Both the position numbers and the translations under genes were made by a program. Below the pieces are notes generated by a model, which worked only from the letters and a program-made list of their open reading frames with translations, had not been told where the DNA came from and searched no databases. Source: an uncultured Pseudomonadales bacterium (lineage in GTDB: Bacteria > Pseudomonadota > Gammaproteobacteria > Pseudomonadales > Porticoccaceae). Taken from it: a stretch of 64,000 nucleotides of DNA. Positions within the stretch are counted from its first letter, which is position 1, and each line of letters opens with the position of its first letter. Below are positions 7,967-17,306 of the stretch, in pieces. Where the stretch lies: NCBI GenBank assembly GCA_943788895.1, contig CALSRZ010000001.1, forward strand, positions 399,911-463,910. Reading direction: 5' to 3'.

Positions 7967-10096
7967 ATGAGTAAATTATATGGAGTATTTTTGGTCGCAG
8001 GGCTAATTTCAATCAATAGCTTGGGTCAGGATAGTTTAAATTCGGATGTTGATTTTGCCGGATTCTACGGGGATGAAGATTTTGTCTCTATTGCTACAGG
8101 TAGTGTTCAGCCAATTGCCAAAGCTCCGGCAGTCGCCTCGGTAATTACGGCCCAGCAGATTCAAGCTATGGGTGCCAGAGATATTGATCAGGTGCTTGAG
8201 ACCGTTCCTGGTCTCCATGTTACTCGCAGTCCTCTTTATAACTCTATGTACATCTTTCGAGGAGTTAATGCTGATTTTAACCCTCAGGTATTAATGTTAA
8301 TAAATGGTATTCCGCTGACTAATCTTTTTCAGGGAGATCGAAATTTAATCTGGACCGGCATGCCAGTTGAGGCAATCGCAAGGATAGAGGTGATTCGTGG
8401 TCCAGGTTCCGCACTTTATGGTGCCGATGCCTTTGCTGGTGTTATCAATATAGTGACCAAGGGGCCGGAAGAGATAGAGAAAAACTCTGCCGGTGCAGTT
8501 ATAGGTGACTTTGGCACAAGAGAGGTATGGTTGGCCGCAGAGGGAGAAACTGGCGAGATGGCCTATTCAGCGGTTATTGAATTGGGCGAAACCGATGGTA
8601 CTGATGAGCAGATTGAGAGCGATGCCCAAAGCCTGCTAGATTTTCTCTCGGGAACCTCGGTATCAAATGCGCCCGGATCGGTTAATCGCTCTCAGCAAAA
8701 TATCGATATTAGACTCGAAGCTCTCTACAAAAAGATGCGCTTTAGGCTTGGCGGTCAAATTCGTAAAGATATTGGCGATGGTGCCGGTGTAGCTGAAACA
8801 CTCAACAGAAAAAATAAATTCGCCAGCCAGCGATTTAATGCTGATTTTACTTATACAGAAGATGAACTTTCGAAAAACACCTCATTGGAATTTCAGGCCA
8901 GTTATCTGGATACCTCCCAGGAAGTTGAAGGCGACTTTATTCTCTACCCCCCTGGTTCCAGAGGCCCATTTTTCGATTCACTTGGTGCACCGATATTTCC
9001 GCCTTTCCCTGACGGCGTAATAGGCAATCCGGAGATTTTTGAAAATCATCTTCGCGCCAGCCTGCGTCTCAACTACAAAGGCATAGAACATCATAATCTG
9101 AGTATGGGCAGCGGCTATTACCACGGCCAGATCGACAAGGTCACCGAAGAGAAAAACTTTGGTATCAATCCGGATACATTGCTGCTGATTCTGCCCGGTG
9201 ATTCACTAGTGGATGTCTCTGATACGCCGCTGGTATTTCTGACCGAAGACGAGCGCGAAAATCACTATCTGTATTTTCAGGATGTCTGGTTGATTGACAA
9301 TGACTGGGAGCTAACTGCAGGTCTTCGCTACGATAATTATTCCGATTTTGGTTCCACCACCAATCCGCGTATCGCACTGGTCTGGTCGACCAGCTATAAG
9401 TTAACCACCAAGTTCCTCTACGGCGAGGCGTTTCGTGCGCCATCTTTTGCCCAGACAAGGGCGATTAATAATCCATTGATTCTGGGTAATATCGATCTTA
9501 AGCCGGAAGAGATTAAGAGTTATGAGGTTGCATTCGATTACCGTCCGAACTATCAATTAACCTTAAATACCAATTTTTTCTATTATGATTGGACGGATAT
9601 TATTCAGTTTATACCGGATATGAGTGGCAGCACTCGAACGGCGCAAAATGCCGGAGAGCAGACTGGTTATGGCATGGAGTTTGAGGTCAATTGGTCGGCG
9701 ACAGATAATTTAACTATCAGCAGTAACTTTTCCATTCAGAAATCTACTGATGAAACCCTTGATGTAGCAGCCTCCAAATCACCGGAAAAGCAGTTCTATC
9801 TGCGCGGGGACTGGACATTGCCCAGTGATTGGCGGGTGGATATGCAGGCTAACTGGGTGATGGACCGAAATCGCATGATAGGAGATTCACGTCCACAGAT
9901 TGATGATTATCTTATTGTCGACGTATCAGTTCGTAAGATTTTAACAAAGTCATTTGAGGTGGGGTTTACGATTAATAATGCTTTTGATGAGGATGCTCGA
10001 GAGCCGAGCCCCAACTCCGCCCCAGTGCCTTTTATACCCAATGATCTACCCTTATCAGGTAGAACAGTATTAGGTGAAATCCGCTATAGCTTTTAA
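7967..10096 (+). CDS. TonB-dependent outer-membrane receptor
   Basis: The 709-residue protein has a short signal peptide (MSKLYGVFLVAGLISINSLG), a plug domain (about 50-165) with ASVITAQQIQAMGARDIDQV, VLMLINGIPLTNL and RIEVIRGPGSALYGADAF, and a C-terminal beta-barrel ending in GRTVLGEIRYSF, with the terminal Phe typical of outer-membrane barrels. It would import a scarce ligand using TonB energy. The ligand is unknown; plug and size (about 700) resemble the colicin-I/vitamin B12 receptor class more than the large carbohydrate receptors. It starts three bases after a citrate-synthase-fold gene and is followed by a periplasmic binding protein and a giant sensor kinase, so uptake, sensing and metabolism of one compound is a plausible theme. 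Confidence 0.9.
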   Translation: MSKLYGVFLVAGLISINSLGQDSLNSDVDFAGFYGDEDFVSIATGSVQPIAKAPAVASVITAQQIQAMGARDIDQVLETVPGLHVTRSPLYNSMYIFRGVNADFNPQVLMLINGIPLTNLFQGDRNLIWTGMPVEAIARIEVIRGPGSALYGADAFAGVINIVTKGPEEIEKNSAGAVIGDFGTREVWLAAEGETGEMAYSAVIELGETDGTDEQIESDAQSLLDFLSGTSVSNAPGSVNRSQQNIDIRLEALYKKMRFRLGGQIRKDIGDGAGVAETLNRKNKFASQRFNADFTYTEDELSKNTSLEFQASYLDTSQEVEGDFILYPPGSRGPFFDSLGAPIFPPFPDGVIGNPEIFENHLRASLRLNYKGIEHHNLSMGSGYYHGQIDKVTEEKNFGINPDTLLLILPGDSLVDVSDTPLVFLTEDERENHYLYFQDVWLIDNDWELTAGLRYDNYSDFGSTTNPRIALVWSTSYKLTTKFLYGEAFRAPSFAQTRAINNPLILGNIDLKPEEIKSYEVAFDYRPNYQLTLNTNFFYYDWTDIIQFIPDMSGSTRTAQNAGEQTGYGMEFEVNWSATDNLTISSNFSIQKSTDETLDVAASKSPEKQFYLRGDWTLPSDWRVDMQANWVMDRNRMIGDSRPQIDDYLIVDVSVRKILTKSFEVGFTINNAFDEDAREPSPNSAPVPFIPNDLPLSGRTVLGEIRYSF

Positions 10097-10207
10097 ACGC
10101 CGGTTAGACTGAGGGTGAAAGTGAGGGGTTCAATGTCAGCTTTGGTCTAGATGACTGGCTGACTTTTTTACGGCAGTACAGGGAGTAGTGCTATAAAGAT
10201 CAAACAG

Positions 10208-11137
10208 ATGGTTTCTGTATTTTGGCTGGCTCTGGCCGGTCTATTCTCCACAGTAGTTGTCCCACTGGCTGGCGCTGAAACTGTTGCTGAAGAAGCTATT
10301 GATCTGGTGATTATTTATCCAGAGGTACGCGAGCCCTTTGCCAGAGTTTTTGAAGAGGTTGTTCGAGGGGCAGAGCAGGGCTATCAGCAAAAAGTCAGGC
10401 GAGTCTCTATGGCGAATAATCAATCGCCTGTCGATTTTGTCCATGTGCTAGATCAGAACTCTCCGGTGCTGGTTCTCGGCAACCGACTGGCACGGCAGGT
10501 CACCAAGCACAATGCTGAAAGCCCTTTGATTGTTGGCGCGGTAAACAGCGAATACAGCAATGTATTTGGAATTACGCTTATTCCTGATGTCGAGATTATC
10601 GCCACTAAACTGCCGGTGCTGTTACCGGGAGTCAAGACTGTGCATATAGTCACCAATTCTGAAAACACCCTGTTTGATTTTGATCGTGCCGCCTCTGTGC
10701 TGTTGCAGCAGGGTATAGAGCTCACTATTCATCAGGCTGAGGATATAAGAGTTGCTGCTGGGGTTTACCGGGACCTGATGCCGACACTGGGTGAACAGGA
10801 CGCTGTGTGGATTCTTCCCAAAGGTTCCTTTGTGAATAATGCAGTGCTGGCAATTTTGCTTCAGGAGTCATGGGAAAAACACTTTGTGGTTTTCTCCTCA
10901 AATCCTATCCATGTTAAACGCGGGGCACTATTTTCAATATACCCAAACAATTACAAAATGGGTTTAAGCCTCGGTCGCCTGGCTCAGGATATAGTGCAGG
11001 GCAATTCACCCCAACGTCAGATGCAGGCGCTGGAGGATGTGTTTGTTACTGTGAATGAGCGCACCAGTAATCATCTGGGCATTAACCTTACCGATGATAT
11101 GCGCAGGCATATTGATTTGATTCTTCCGGCTCGCTAA
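10208..11137 (+). CDS. Periplasmic ABC_sub_bind-type (PF04392-like) solute-binding protein without a permease
   Basis: A 309-residue protein with a signal peptide (hydrophobic residues 3-21, probable cleavage after AGA near 23) and a two-lobed periplasmic-binding-protein pattern: IDLVIIYPEVREPFARVFEE, VLVLGNRLARQV, LIVGAVNSEYSNVFGIT and VHIVTNSENTLFDFDRA. This is the style of the PF04392 family. No ABC permease or ATPase lies nearby. Instead the gene is three bases from a hybrid kinase, so I infer that it is a ligand sensor presenting its compound to the kinase's periplasmic domain. About 110 bases separate it from the receptor gene, enough for an internal promoter, though none is obvious. 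Confidence 0.78.
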   Translation: MVSVFWLALAGLFSTVVVPLAGAETVAEEAIDLVIIYPEVREPFARVFEEVVRGAEQGYQQKVRRVSMANNQSPVDFVHVLDQNSPVLVLGNRLARQVTKHNAESPLIVGAVNSEYSNVFGITLIPDVEIIATKLPVLLPGVKTVHIVTNSENTLFDFDRAASVLLQQGIELTIHQAEDIRVAAGVYRDLMPTLGEQDAVWILPKGSFVNNAVLAILLQESWEKHFVVFSSNPIHVKRGALFSIYPNNYKMGLSLGRLAQDIVQGNSPQRQMQALEDVFVTVNERTSNHLGINLTDDMRRHIDLILPAR

Positions 11138-11139
11138 CC

Positions 11140-14100
11140 ATGAAAATAAACACGAGAAAAGGCTGGTTCGATAAGTTGAGATTTAAAACTCAGCTGACAC
11201 TGGTTTTTGTTGTCGGAATTCTGTTGGTGGCGACTCTCACTTCGGTGATCGTGAGCAAGATATCCAGTGGCATTATTGAAGATCATCAGGTTCTTCAAGG
11301 AATGCAGGTAACCGAGTCACTGGCTCGCCAAAGTGAGGTAGCACTGCTCTACCAGAGCCCTGAAAGTGCTGAGGATATTGGTAAAAATGCGATTAATTTT
11401 CCCGGTGTAAAGGGAATTATTATTGAGACGGAAAAGTCAGACCTGCTATTTAATATAGGTGTTACCTCGCTTGATTCGTTGAACCTGGATTCTCCGCGAT
11501 CGGCTCTTGATAGATCCGGCGAATTGAGCCTGGCTGAAGAGAATGAAAATCTTTGGAAGTTTACCTCACCGGTCTTTGTCAGCGGTGATGACGGTGATCT
11601 TGAGATGCAGGCTGTAGAGAGTTTAGTCAAAGAGAAAATTTTACTCGGTTATATTACCGTTTTCGTCGGCAAAGATACCCTGAGGCTGATGCAGCAGAGC
11701 ACCCTGAGAATTAACCTGCTGGTTTCCTTTGCCGGGGCGATGATTTTGCTTTTGGTTCTGTTGTATTTTTCCCGCCGTCTGACACGTCCAATTGAGCGTC
11801 TGTCGGCGGTGATGAAGAGGGCGCGGGATGGTAAAAAGAAAACCATCAGAGCCCGGGTCAATGGCCCGGTCGATATTACCGAGATGCAGGATTCTTTTAA
11901 TAGCATGATGCAGGTACTCGAAGATCGTCAGGGTGAATTGGAGCGGGTGATGAATTCGGCACTGGAATCTGCGCGTGTAAAGGGTGAATTTGCCGCCAAT
12001 GTAACCCACGAATTGCGGACACCGATGAATGCTGTTCTGGGAATGCTCGATCTGCTGTTGACCATGGGACTGAGTTACAAGCAGAAGGAGTATGTAGAGA
12101 CAGCCAAGACATCCGGCGAGAGTTTGCTCAGCCTTATTGATGAGATACTGGATTTCTCCGAAGGAGATGCCGGTAAGATCAGCATCAACAATCACGACTA
12201 CCTGCTCAATGAAAGTCTCGATGATATTGTTGGTTTACTGTCCAGTACGGCACTGAAAAAGCAGATAGATATTGGCTATATCGTCGATGAAAATGTGCCT
12301 CAGGCACTGCATTCAGACAGCGTGCGAATCCGTCAGGTACTGATTAATCTGGCGGGTAATGGCGTCAAATTTACTGAGACTGGAGAGGTCTCAATTCATG
12401 TCAGCGTCGATCGCGATATTGCCGATGCAGATAAAACTGAGGACCTTACCCAGCTTAAATTTGTGGTTAAAGATACCGGTATAGGTGTCTCCCTGGAAGA
12501 TCAGTCGCGGGTCTTTGATGCCTTTACTCAGGTTGATTCCTCGACCACCAAAGAGTATCAGGGCACCGGCTTGGGCCTTGCTATAAGCACCCAGATTATC
12601 GAGATGATGGGCGGCGATATCTTTGTCTCCAGTGAGGTGGGTGTCGGCAGCGAGTTTGGTTTTACCCTGCCGATACAGACCCGTCAGCCACCAGAACAGC
12701 CCCCACTACATGAGGAGCTGGATGGCATCAATGCGCTGTTTGTCAGTGACAGTGAAATACTCAATGCAGTTGCCAGTCAAAAGCTCAGCGCCCTGGGTGT
12801 TGGTGTTATGTTTGCCAGCTGCGGCTCTGAGGCGCTAAAACTTATTCGCGAGAGCACCCCTGCAGAGCGTTTCGATATTTTGTTTGTGGATCAGGATATC
12901 AGTGATATCAAGATCAATGATTTTATCGGCTTTGTTAAAAAGGAAGAGAATTTTGGTAAGCGTCTGGCAGTAATGTTAAGCAACCCCTGGGCGGTTGATC
13001 CCCAGATTCGCGATCTTTCGCTGCCGCGCCTGAACAAACCGCTGCGCTCCAGCTCCTTTGCCGATCTGCTGATTAAATATTTTGTGACCGAAAATCTCAG
13101 CGAGTCGGATGAATATCAGCTGTTAAAAGAGCCGCAGGGTGAAGGCTGCAGGGTATTAATTGTCGATGATAATCGCGCCAACCAACAGGTCGCTATGGCC
13201 ATGTTGGAAAAGCTTAACTGCCGGGCCAGTGTCGCGGAAAATGGTCAAAAAGCCTTGGAGCGAGTGAGTCGCGAGCACTATGACCTGATATTGATGGATT
13301 GCAATATGCCGGTAATGAACGGCTATGACGCGACAGGAAAAATACGTGATCTCGAAGGCGATAAAGCCGGAACCCTGCCAATTATTGCGATGACCGCAAA
13401 TAATAGTGAGGCTGAGGAGGAGCACTGTAAAGATGTGGGTATGAATGACTTCTTACCCAAGCCCCTAAGTCTGAGTGGCTTGAGCGACAAGCTCGAGCAG
13501 TGGGTAGGTAGTCAGTTTAAACAGGCGCAGCAGTCCGAGTCCGAACCGCAGTCCTCAGCAACTGAGGTAAAGCAACCTGAAGCGGCCTACAGATCCCTGA
13601 GCTATGACGTTAAAGTGATCGAAGCACTGCGTGAGGCAGTGGGTGAAGTTGTGTCTTCGATGATTTCAGCCTTTGTCGAAGATACTCCGGTCTACCTTGA
13701 AAAATTAAGAGCGGCTGCCATAGAAAACAATGCTCGACATGTTCGCGAAATGGCCCATACCATCAAGGGCAGTGCGGCTAATTTTGGTGCCCAAAAACTG
13801 GTTGAGCTGAGCAGGGTTCTCGAAGATCGCGCCGCTCAGGATGATCTCAGTCGAGTGCTGGATCATGTCAGTAAAATTTCTGATGCCTTTGATATTTTAG
13901 AAGATGATTTAAAGCAGGAAATATCGCCGGTCAATCAGTCCGCTAAAGTGGCGTTTAAAAATGATCGTCACAGCCGAATTCTGGTGGTTGATGACGATCG
14001 CACCATGCGTCTGGCATTAGTTGATGCATTTCTAAAAGAGAACTACGAAGTCGAAGAGGCGAGCAATGGTATGCACGCGCTGAATATCTGCAAACGGCGG

Positions 14101-15648
14101 ATGCCGGATTTAGTCCTGATGGATGCAGTGATGCCCGAGCTGGATGGCTTTGATGCCTGCCAGATGATTCGCGATACCGCTCAGGGCGCCGATATCCCCG
14201 TGTTGATGGTAACGGCCCTTGAAGATGAAGACTCAATTGTCAGGGCATTTTCCAGTGGTGCCACAGACTATATTGCCAAGCCGATAAACTTCTCGGTGAT
14301 GAAGCAGCGTGTAGCGCGCCTGATCAAGGCCAATAAGGCAGAGAAAGATGTTAAAAAACTCGCCTACCACGACCCGTTAACAGGTCTGCCGAATCGCGCC
14401 CAGTTAAAGCAGCAGATACGCATTATTGTTAACCGTGCAGCCATAGAAAAGCAGCGCTTCGCGATTCTGTTTCTCGATTTAGATCGCTTTAAAATGATCA
14501 ATGACACCATGGGTCACGATGCCGGTGATCTTTTATTGAAAGCAGTTGCCGATCGAATCCGCCACTGTGTGCGCGAGAATGACTTTATTGCCCGCCTTGG
14601 CGGTGATGAGTTTACCATTCTGCTGGAAAATATAGAGAGCCCCGAAGGTGCCGCCAATGTCGCCGAAAAGATCTGCAGGTCAGTGGGCCAACCCTTTGTA
14701 TTTATGCAGCAGAAGATGTTTGTCACCACCAGTATTGGCATATCGATTTTCCCCGACGATGGCGAGGACGTCAGCGCACTGATCAAGCACGCGGATTCAG
14801 CGATGTTCCGCGCAAAGGAAAAGCGCAATAATTTCTGTTTCTACGAACAGGGCATGGAAGCAGAGATTGCCAAACGCTTAAGGCTGGAACAGGAACTGCG
14901 TAAAGCCATAGATGAAGATGAGCTGGTTTTACACTACCAGCCACAGGTCAACCTAAAGACCGGCGAACTGATTGGCGCCGAGGCACTGGTGCGCTGGCAG
15001 CACCCGGTAAAAGGTCTGGTATCGCCAGATGTATTTATACCCCTTGCCGAAGAGAGCGGCTTGATCAACCAGCTTAGCGACTGGGTGCTGGAAAATGCCG
15101 CCGTGCAGTTAAAAGCATGGATTCACAAAGGTCATCAATTAACCCTTGCGGTTAATCTATCGGTCAAGGACTTGATGGCCGAAGAGCTGCACACCAAGTT
15201 ACACGATCTTATGCAGCGCAACAGCCTGCCGAAAAATGTTCTTGAGCTGGAAATTACCGAGAGCACATTGATGGATCACCCAGAGCTAATGATCACCGAA
15301 ATTAACAAGATCAAGCGCATGGGTGTGACTATTGCCATCGACGACTTTGGCAGTGGTTATTCATCGCTTAACTATCTCAAGCGCCTGCCGGTAGATGTAT
15401 TAAAAATTGATCGTTCATTTATTGCTGATATTGAATCAGACCCCAGCGACAGTGCCATAGTCGCAGGTATTATCGGTCTCGCCAAAAGCCTGAAGATGAA
15501 GACCGTTGCCGAGGGTGTTGAAACCGAACAGCAGCGCCAGATACTCGAAGAGTTAGGCTGTGATAATTATCAGGGCTATCTGTTCAGCAAGCCCCTGACC
15601 TCCAAGTCGTTTGTAAAGAAGTTTTTATCCGCAGAAAAAGCAATCTAA
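11140..15648 (+). CDS. 1502-residue hybrid sensor kinase with three receiver domains, HPt, GGDEF and EAL domains
   Basis: Domains in order: transmembrane helix 18-38; periplasmic part to about 190; second helix 191-210; HAMP to about 265; histidine kinase with H290 in THELRTPMN, N407, G1 box DTGIGV at 445 and G2 box GTGLGLA at 475; a weakly conserved receiver (candidate D584, LNKPL lysine); a canonical receiver (D720); an HPt domain (H873 in AHTIKGSAANFG); a third receiver (D995); a GGDEF domain with the motif intact at 1154-1158; and an EAL domain (1281-1283, plus DDFGSGYSSL). The kinase-receiver-HPt part is built like BarA. It should sense a periplasmic signal, pass phosphate to its receivers and make or break cyclic di-GMP. 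It lies three bases behind the binding-protein gene. Confidence 0.93.
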   Translation: MKINTRKGWFDKLRFKTQLTLVFVVGILLVATLTSVIVSKISSGIIEDHQVLQGMQVTESLARQSEVALLYQSPESAEDIGKNAINFPGVKGIIIETEKSDLLFNIGVTSLDSLNLDSPRSALDRSGELSLAEENENLWKFTSPVFVSGDDGDLEMQAVESLVKEKILLGYITVFVGKDTLRLMQQSTLRINLLVSFAGAMILLLVLLYFSRRLTRPIERLSAVMKRARDGKKKTIRARVNGPVDITEMQDSFNSMMQVLEDRQGELERVMNSALESARVKGEFAANVTHELRTPMNAVLGMLDLLLTMGLSYKQKEYVETAKTSGESLLSLIDEILDFSEGDAGKISINNHDYLLNESLDDIVGLLSSTALKKQIDIGYIVDENVPQALHSDSVRIRQVLINLAGNGVKFTETGEVSIHVSVDRDIADADKTEDLTQLKFVVKDTGIGVSLEDQSRVFDAFTQVDSSTTKEYQGTGLGLAISTQIIEMMGGDIFVSSEVGVGSEFGFTLPIQTRQPPEQPPLHEELDGINALFVSDSEILNAVASQKLSALGVGVMFASCGSEALKLIRESTPAERFDILFVDQDISDIKINDFIGFVKKEENFGKRLAVMLSNPWAVDPQIRDLSLPRLNKPLRSSSFADLLIKYFVTENLSESDEYQLLKEPQGEGCRVLIVDDNRANQQVAMAMLEKLNCRASVAENGQKALERVSREHYDLILMDCNMPVMNGYDATGKIRDLEGDKAGTLPIIAMTANNSEAEEEHCKDVGMNDFLPKPLSLSGLSDKLEQWVGSQFKQAQQSESEPQSSATEVKQPEAAYRSLSYDVKVIEALREAVGEVVSSMISAFVEDTPVYLEKLRAAAIENNARHVREMAHTIKGSAANFGAQKLVELSRVLEDRAAQDDLSRVLDHVSKISDAFDILEDDLKQEISPVNQSAKVAFKNDRHSRILVVDDDRTMRLALVDAFLKENYEVEEASNGMHALNICKRRMPDLVLMDAVMPELDGFDACQMIRDTAQGADIPVLMVTALEDEDSIVRAFSSGATDYIAKPINFSVMKQRVARLIKANKAEKDVKKLAYHDPLTGLPNRAQLKQQIRIIVNRAAIEKQRFAILFLDLDRFKMINDTMGHDAGDLLLKAVADRIRHCVRENDFIARLGGDEFTILLENIESPEGAANVAEKICRSVGQPFVFMQQKMFVTTSIGISIFPDDGEDVSALIKHADSAMFRAKEKRNNFCFYEQGMEAEIAKRLRLEQELRKAIDEDELVLHYQPQVNLKTGELIGAEALVRWQHPVKGLVSPDVFIPLAEESGLINQLSDWVLENAAVQLKAWIHKGHQLTLAVNLSVKDLMAEELHTKLHDLMQRNSLPKNVLELEITESTLMDHPELMITEINKIKRMGVTIAIDDFGSGYSSLNYLKRLPVDVLKIDRSFIADIESDPSDSAIVAGIIGLAKSLKMKTVAEGVETEQQRQILEELGCDNYQGYLFSKPLTSKSFVKKFLSAEKAI

Positions 15649-15747
15649 ATCAACTTATTGGCATTGCTGTATGGGATAATGCCGGCCAAAATTACCCAGT
15701 GTGATATTTCATTTAGCCCTATAAGTTTATCTTTGGAGAGTCCGTCC

Positions 15748-16365
15748 TTGAGTGAATATTTTTCAATTCATCCAGAAAATCCTCAACAGCGCCTGATCGC
15801 CAAAGCGGCCGAGATTGTTCGCAAGGGCGGGGTTATTGTCTACCCAACTGACTCTGTGTATGCCATCGGCTGCCATATAGGTGACAAGCAGGCCCTCGAT
15901 CGTATTCGTGCTATTCGCCACATCGACAAAAATCATAACTTTACATTGATGTGCCGAGATCTCTCTGAACTGGCCAGCTATGCCAAGGTTGATAACAGCG
16001 CCTTTCGCAGCCTTAAAGCCAGCACCCCAGGCCCCTTTACCTTTATCCTGCCGGCCACCTCAGAAGTGCCGCGGCGACTGATGCACCCCAAGCGTAAAAC
16101 CATCGGCCTGCGGGTTCCCGATAGCCCGATTGCCCAGGCACTGCTCGAAGAGCTTGCCGAGCCAATGATGAGCGTCACCCTGATACTGCCTGGCGACGAC
16201 TATCCGCTATCAGACCCCTACGATATTCGCAGCGCCATGGAAGCTCATGTGGATGTGATTGTCGATGGCGGCTATTGCGGGCTTGAGCCAACCACTGTGG
16301 TCGATATGACCGACGACCTGCCACAGATTACCCGTCAGGGAATGGGTGATTTTTCGGCAAATTGA
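15748..16365 (+). CDS. yciO: YciO-type Sua5/YrdC-family protein
   Basis: I place the start at TTG 15748, giving LSEYFSIHPENPQQRLIAKA, which lines up with the E. coli YciO start and has GGAG about ten bases upstream; a longer open frame from 15658 adds 30 residues without family similarity. The 205-residue product has the YrdC fold: VRKGGVIVYPTDSVYAIGC, HNFTLMCRDLSEL, PGPFTFILPATSEVPRR and KRKTIGLRVPDSPIAQALL. Relatives TsaC/Sua5 make threonylcarbamoyl-AMP for tRNA t6A; YciO's own role is less certain, and it may not be the main t6A enzyme. It stands between the sensor kinase and the scpAB genes, in the same direction. Confidence 0.88.
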   Translation: MSEYFSIHPENPQQRLIAKAAEIVRKGGVIVYPTDSVYAIGCHIGDKQALDRIRAIRHIDKNHNFTLMCRDLSELASYAKVDNSAFRSLKASTPGPFTFILPATSEVPRRLMHPKRKTIGLRVPDSPIAQALLEELAEPMMSVTLILPGDDYPLSDPYDIRSAMEAHVDVIVDGGYCGLEPTTVVDMTDDLPQITRQGMGDFSAN

Positions 16366-16442
16366 TAATCATGGTCGTTTCAATGATGGTTAAGTACAGC
16401 ATTGCGGTTATAATTGCGTTCAAATGATAAATTGAGTCGACC

Positions 16443-17306
16443 GTGACTACCCAAGCCACTCCTCTGGAAGAAAATAATACGCTCGAACAGCCCGGCGAAA
16501 TTGCTGGTGGCGCCCCGCGTCCAGAGCAAGAGGAGATGCCGTTTGCCATGGTTCAGGGCAAAGAGCTCACCGTGGTACCCAAAGATCTGTATATCCCACC
16601 GGATGCCCTGGAAGTTTTTCTCGAAGCCTTTGAGGGACCGCTGGATCTGCTGCTGTATTTAATTCGCCGTCAAAATCTCGATATTCTCGAGATCAATGTC
16701 GCCGAAATTACCAGCCAATATATGGGTTATATCGGTCTGATGGAATCTATCCATCTCGAGTTGGCATCAGAGTATCTGGTGATGGCAGCCATGCTCGCCG
16801 AGATTAAATCGCGCATGCTGTTGCCCCGTCAGGTCACCGAAGACGATGATGAAGAAGATCCACGGGCAGAGCTAATCCGTCGCCTGCAAGAGTATGAGCG
16901 ATTCAAGAAAGCCGCCGACGATATTGATGAGATGCCGCGCCTCGGTCGCGATATTCACCAGGCATCAGCTCATGCGCCGGAGCGCAATCAGGAAGTGCCG
17001 CATCCGACCGTTGATATGCGCGAAGTATTGGCTGCTCTTGCGGATGTACTGCAGCGCGCAGAAATGTTTGAAAGCCATCAGGTGGAAATGGAAAAACTCT
17101 CCACCAGAGAGCGTATGACCAGAGTGCTGGATACCCTTCAGGGTGAGCAATTTGTGCCCTTTGTAAGCTTGTTTAAGCTCTCCGAGGGCAAACTTGGCGT
17201 AGTGGTAACATTCTTGGCCATTATGGAACTGATTAAAGAGTCACTGGTAGAGATCGTGCAGAGCGAATCCTTTGGCCCAATACATGTAAAAGCTAGAACA
17301 TCATGA
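16443..17306 (+). CDS. scpA: Segregation and condensation protein ScpA
   Basis: The 287-residue protein starts at a GTG and carries the ScpA signature FEGPLDLLLYLIRRQNLDI near residue 60, followed by the helical region with EYLVMAAMLAEIKSRMLLP and a winged-helix C-terminus (KLGVVVTFLAIMELIKESL). ScpA is the kleisin that bridges the heads of the SMC dimer and, with ScpB, helps organise and separate the chromosome. About 55 N-terminal residues precede the conserved core, more than in Bacillus ScpA but common in gammaproteobacteria. It overlaps scpB by four bases (ATGA), the usual arrangement for this pair. Confidence 0.95.
   Translation: MTTQATPLEENNTLEQPGEIAGGAPRPEQEEMPFAMVQGKELTVVPKDLYIPPDALEVFLEAFEGPLDLLLYLIRRQNLDILEINVAEITSQYMGYIGLMESIHLELASEYLVMAAMLAEIKSRMLLPRQVTEDDDEEDPRAELIRRLQEYERFKKAADDIDEMPRLGRDIHQASAHAPERNQEVPHPTVDMREVLAALADVLQRAEMFESHQVEMEKLSTRERMTRVLDTLQGEQFVPFVSLFKLSEGKLGVVVTFLAIMELIKESLVEIVQSESFGPIHVKARTS

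Noticed and set aside
10453..10725. Minus-strand open frame inside the binding-protein gene, and similar frames opposite other genes
   Set aside because: Shadows of well-supported genes on the other strand without homology or ribosome binding sites.
15658..15747. Longer N-terminus of YciO from TTG 15658
   Set aside because: The extra 30 residues have no family match, while TTG 15748 has a ribosome binding site and matches the known YciO start.
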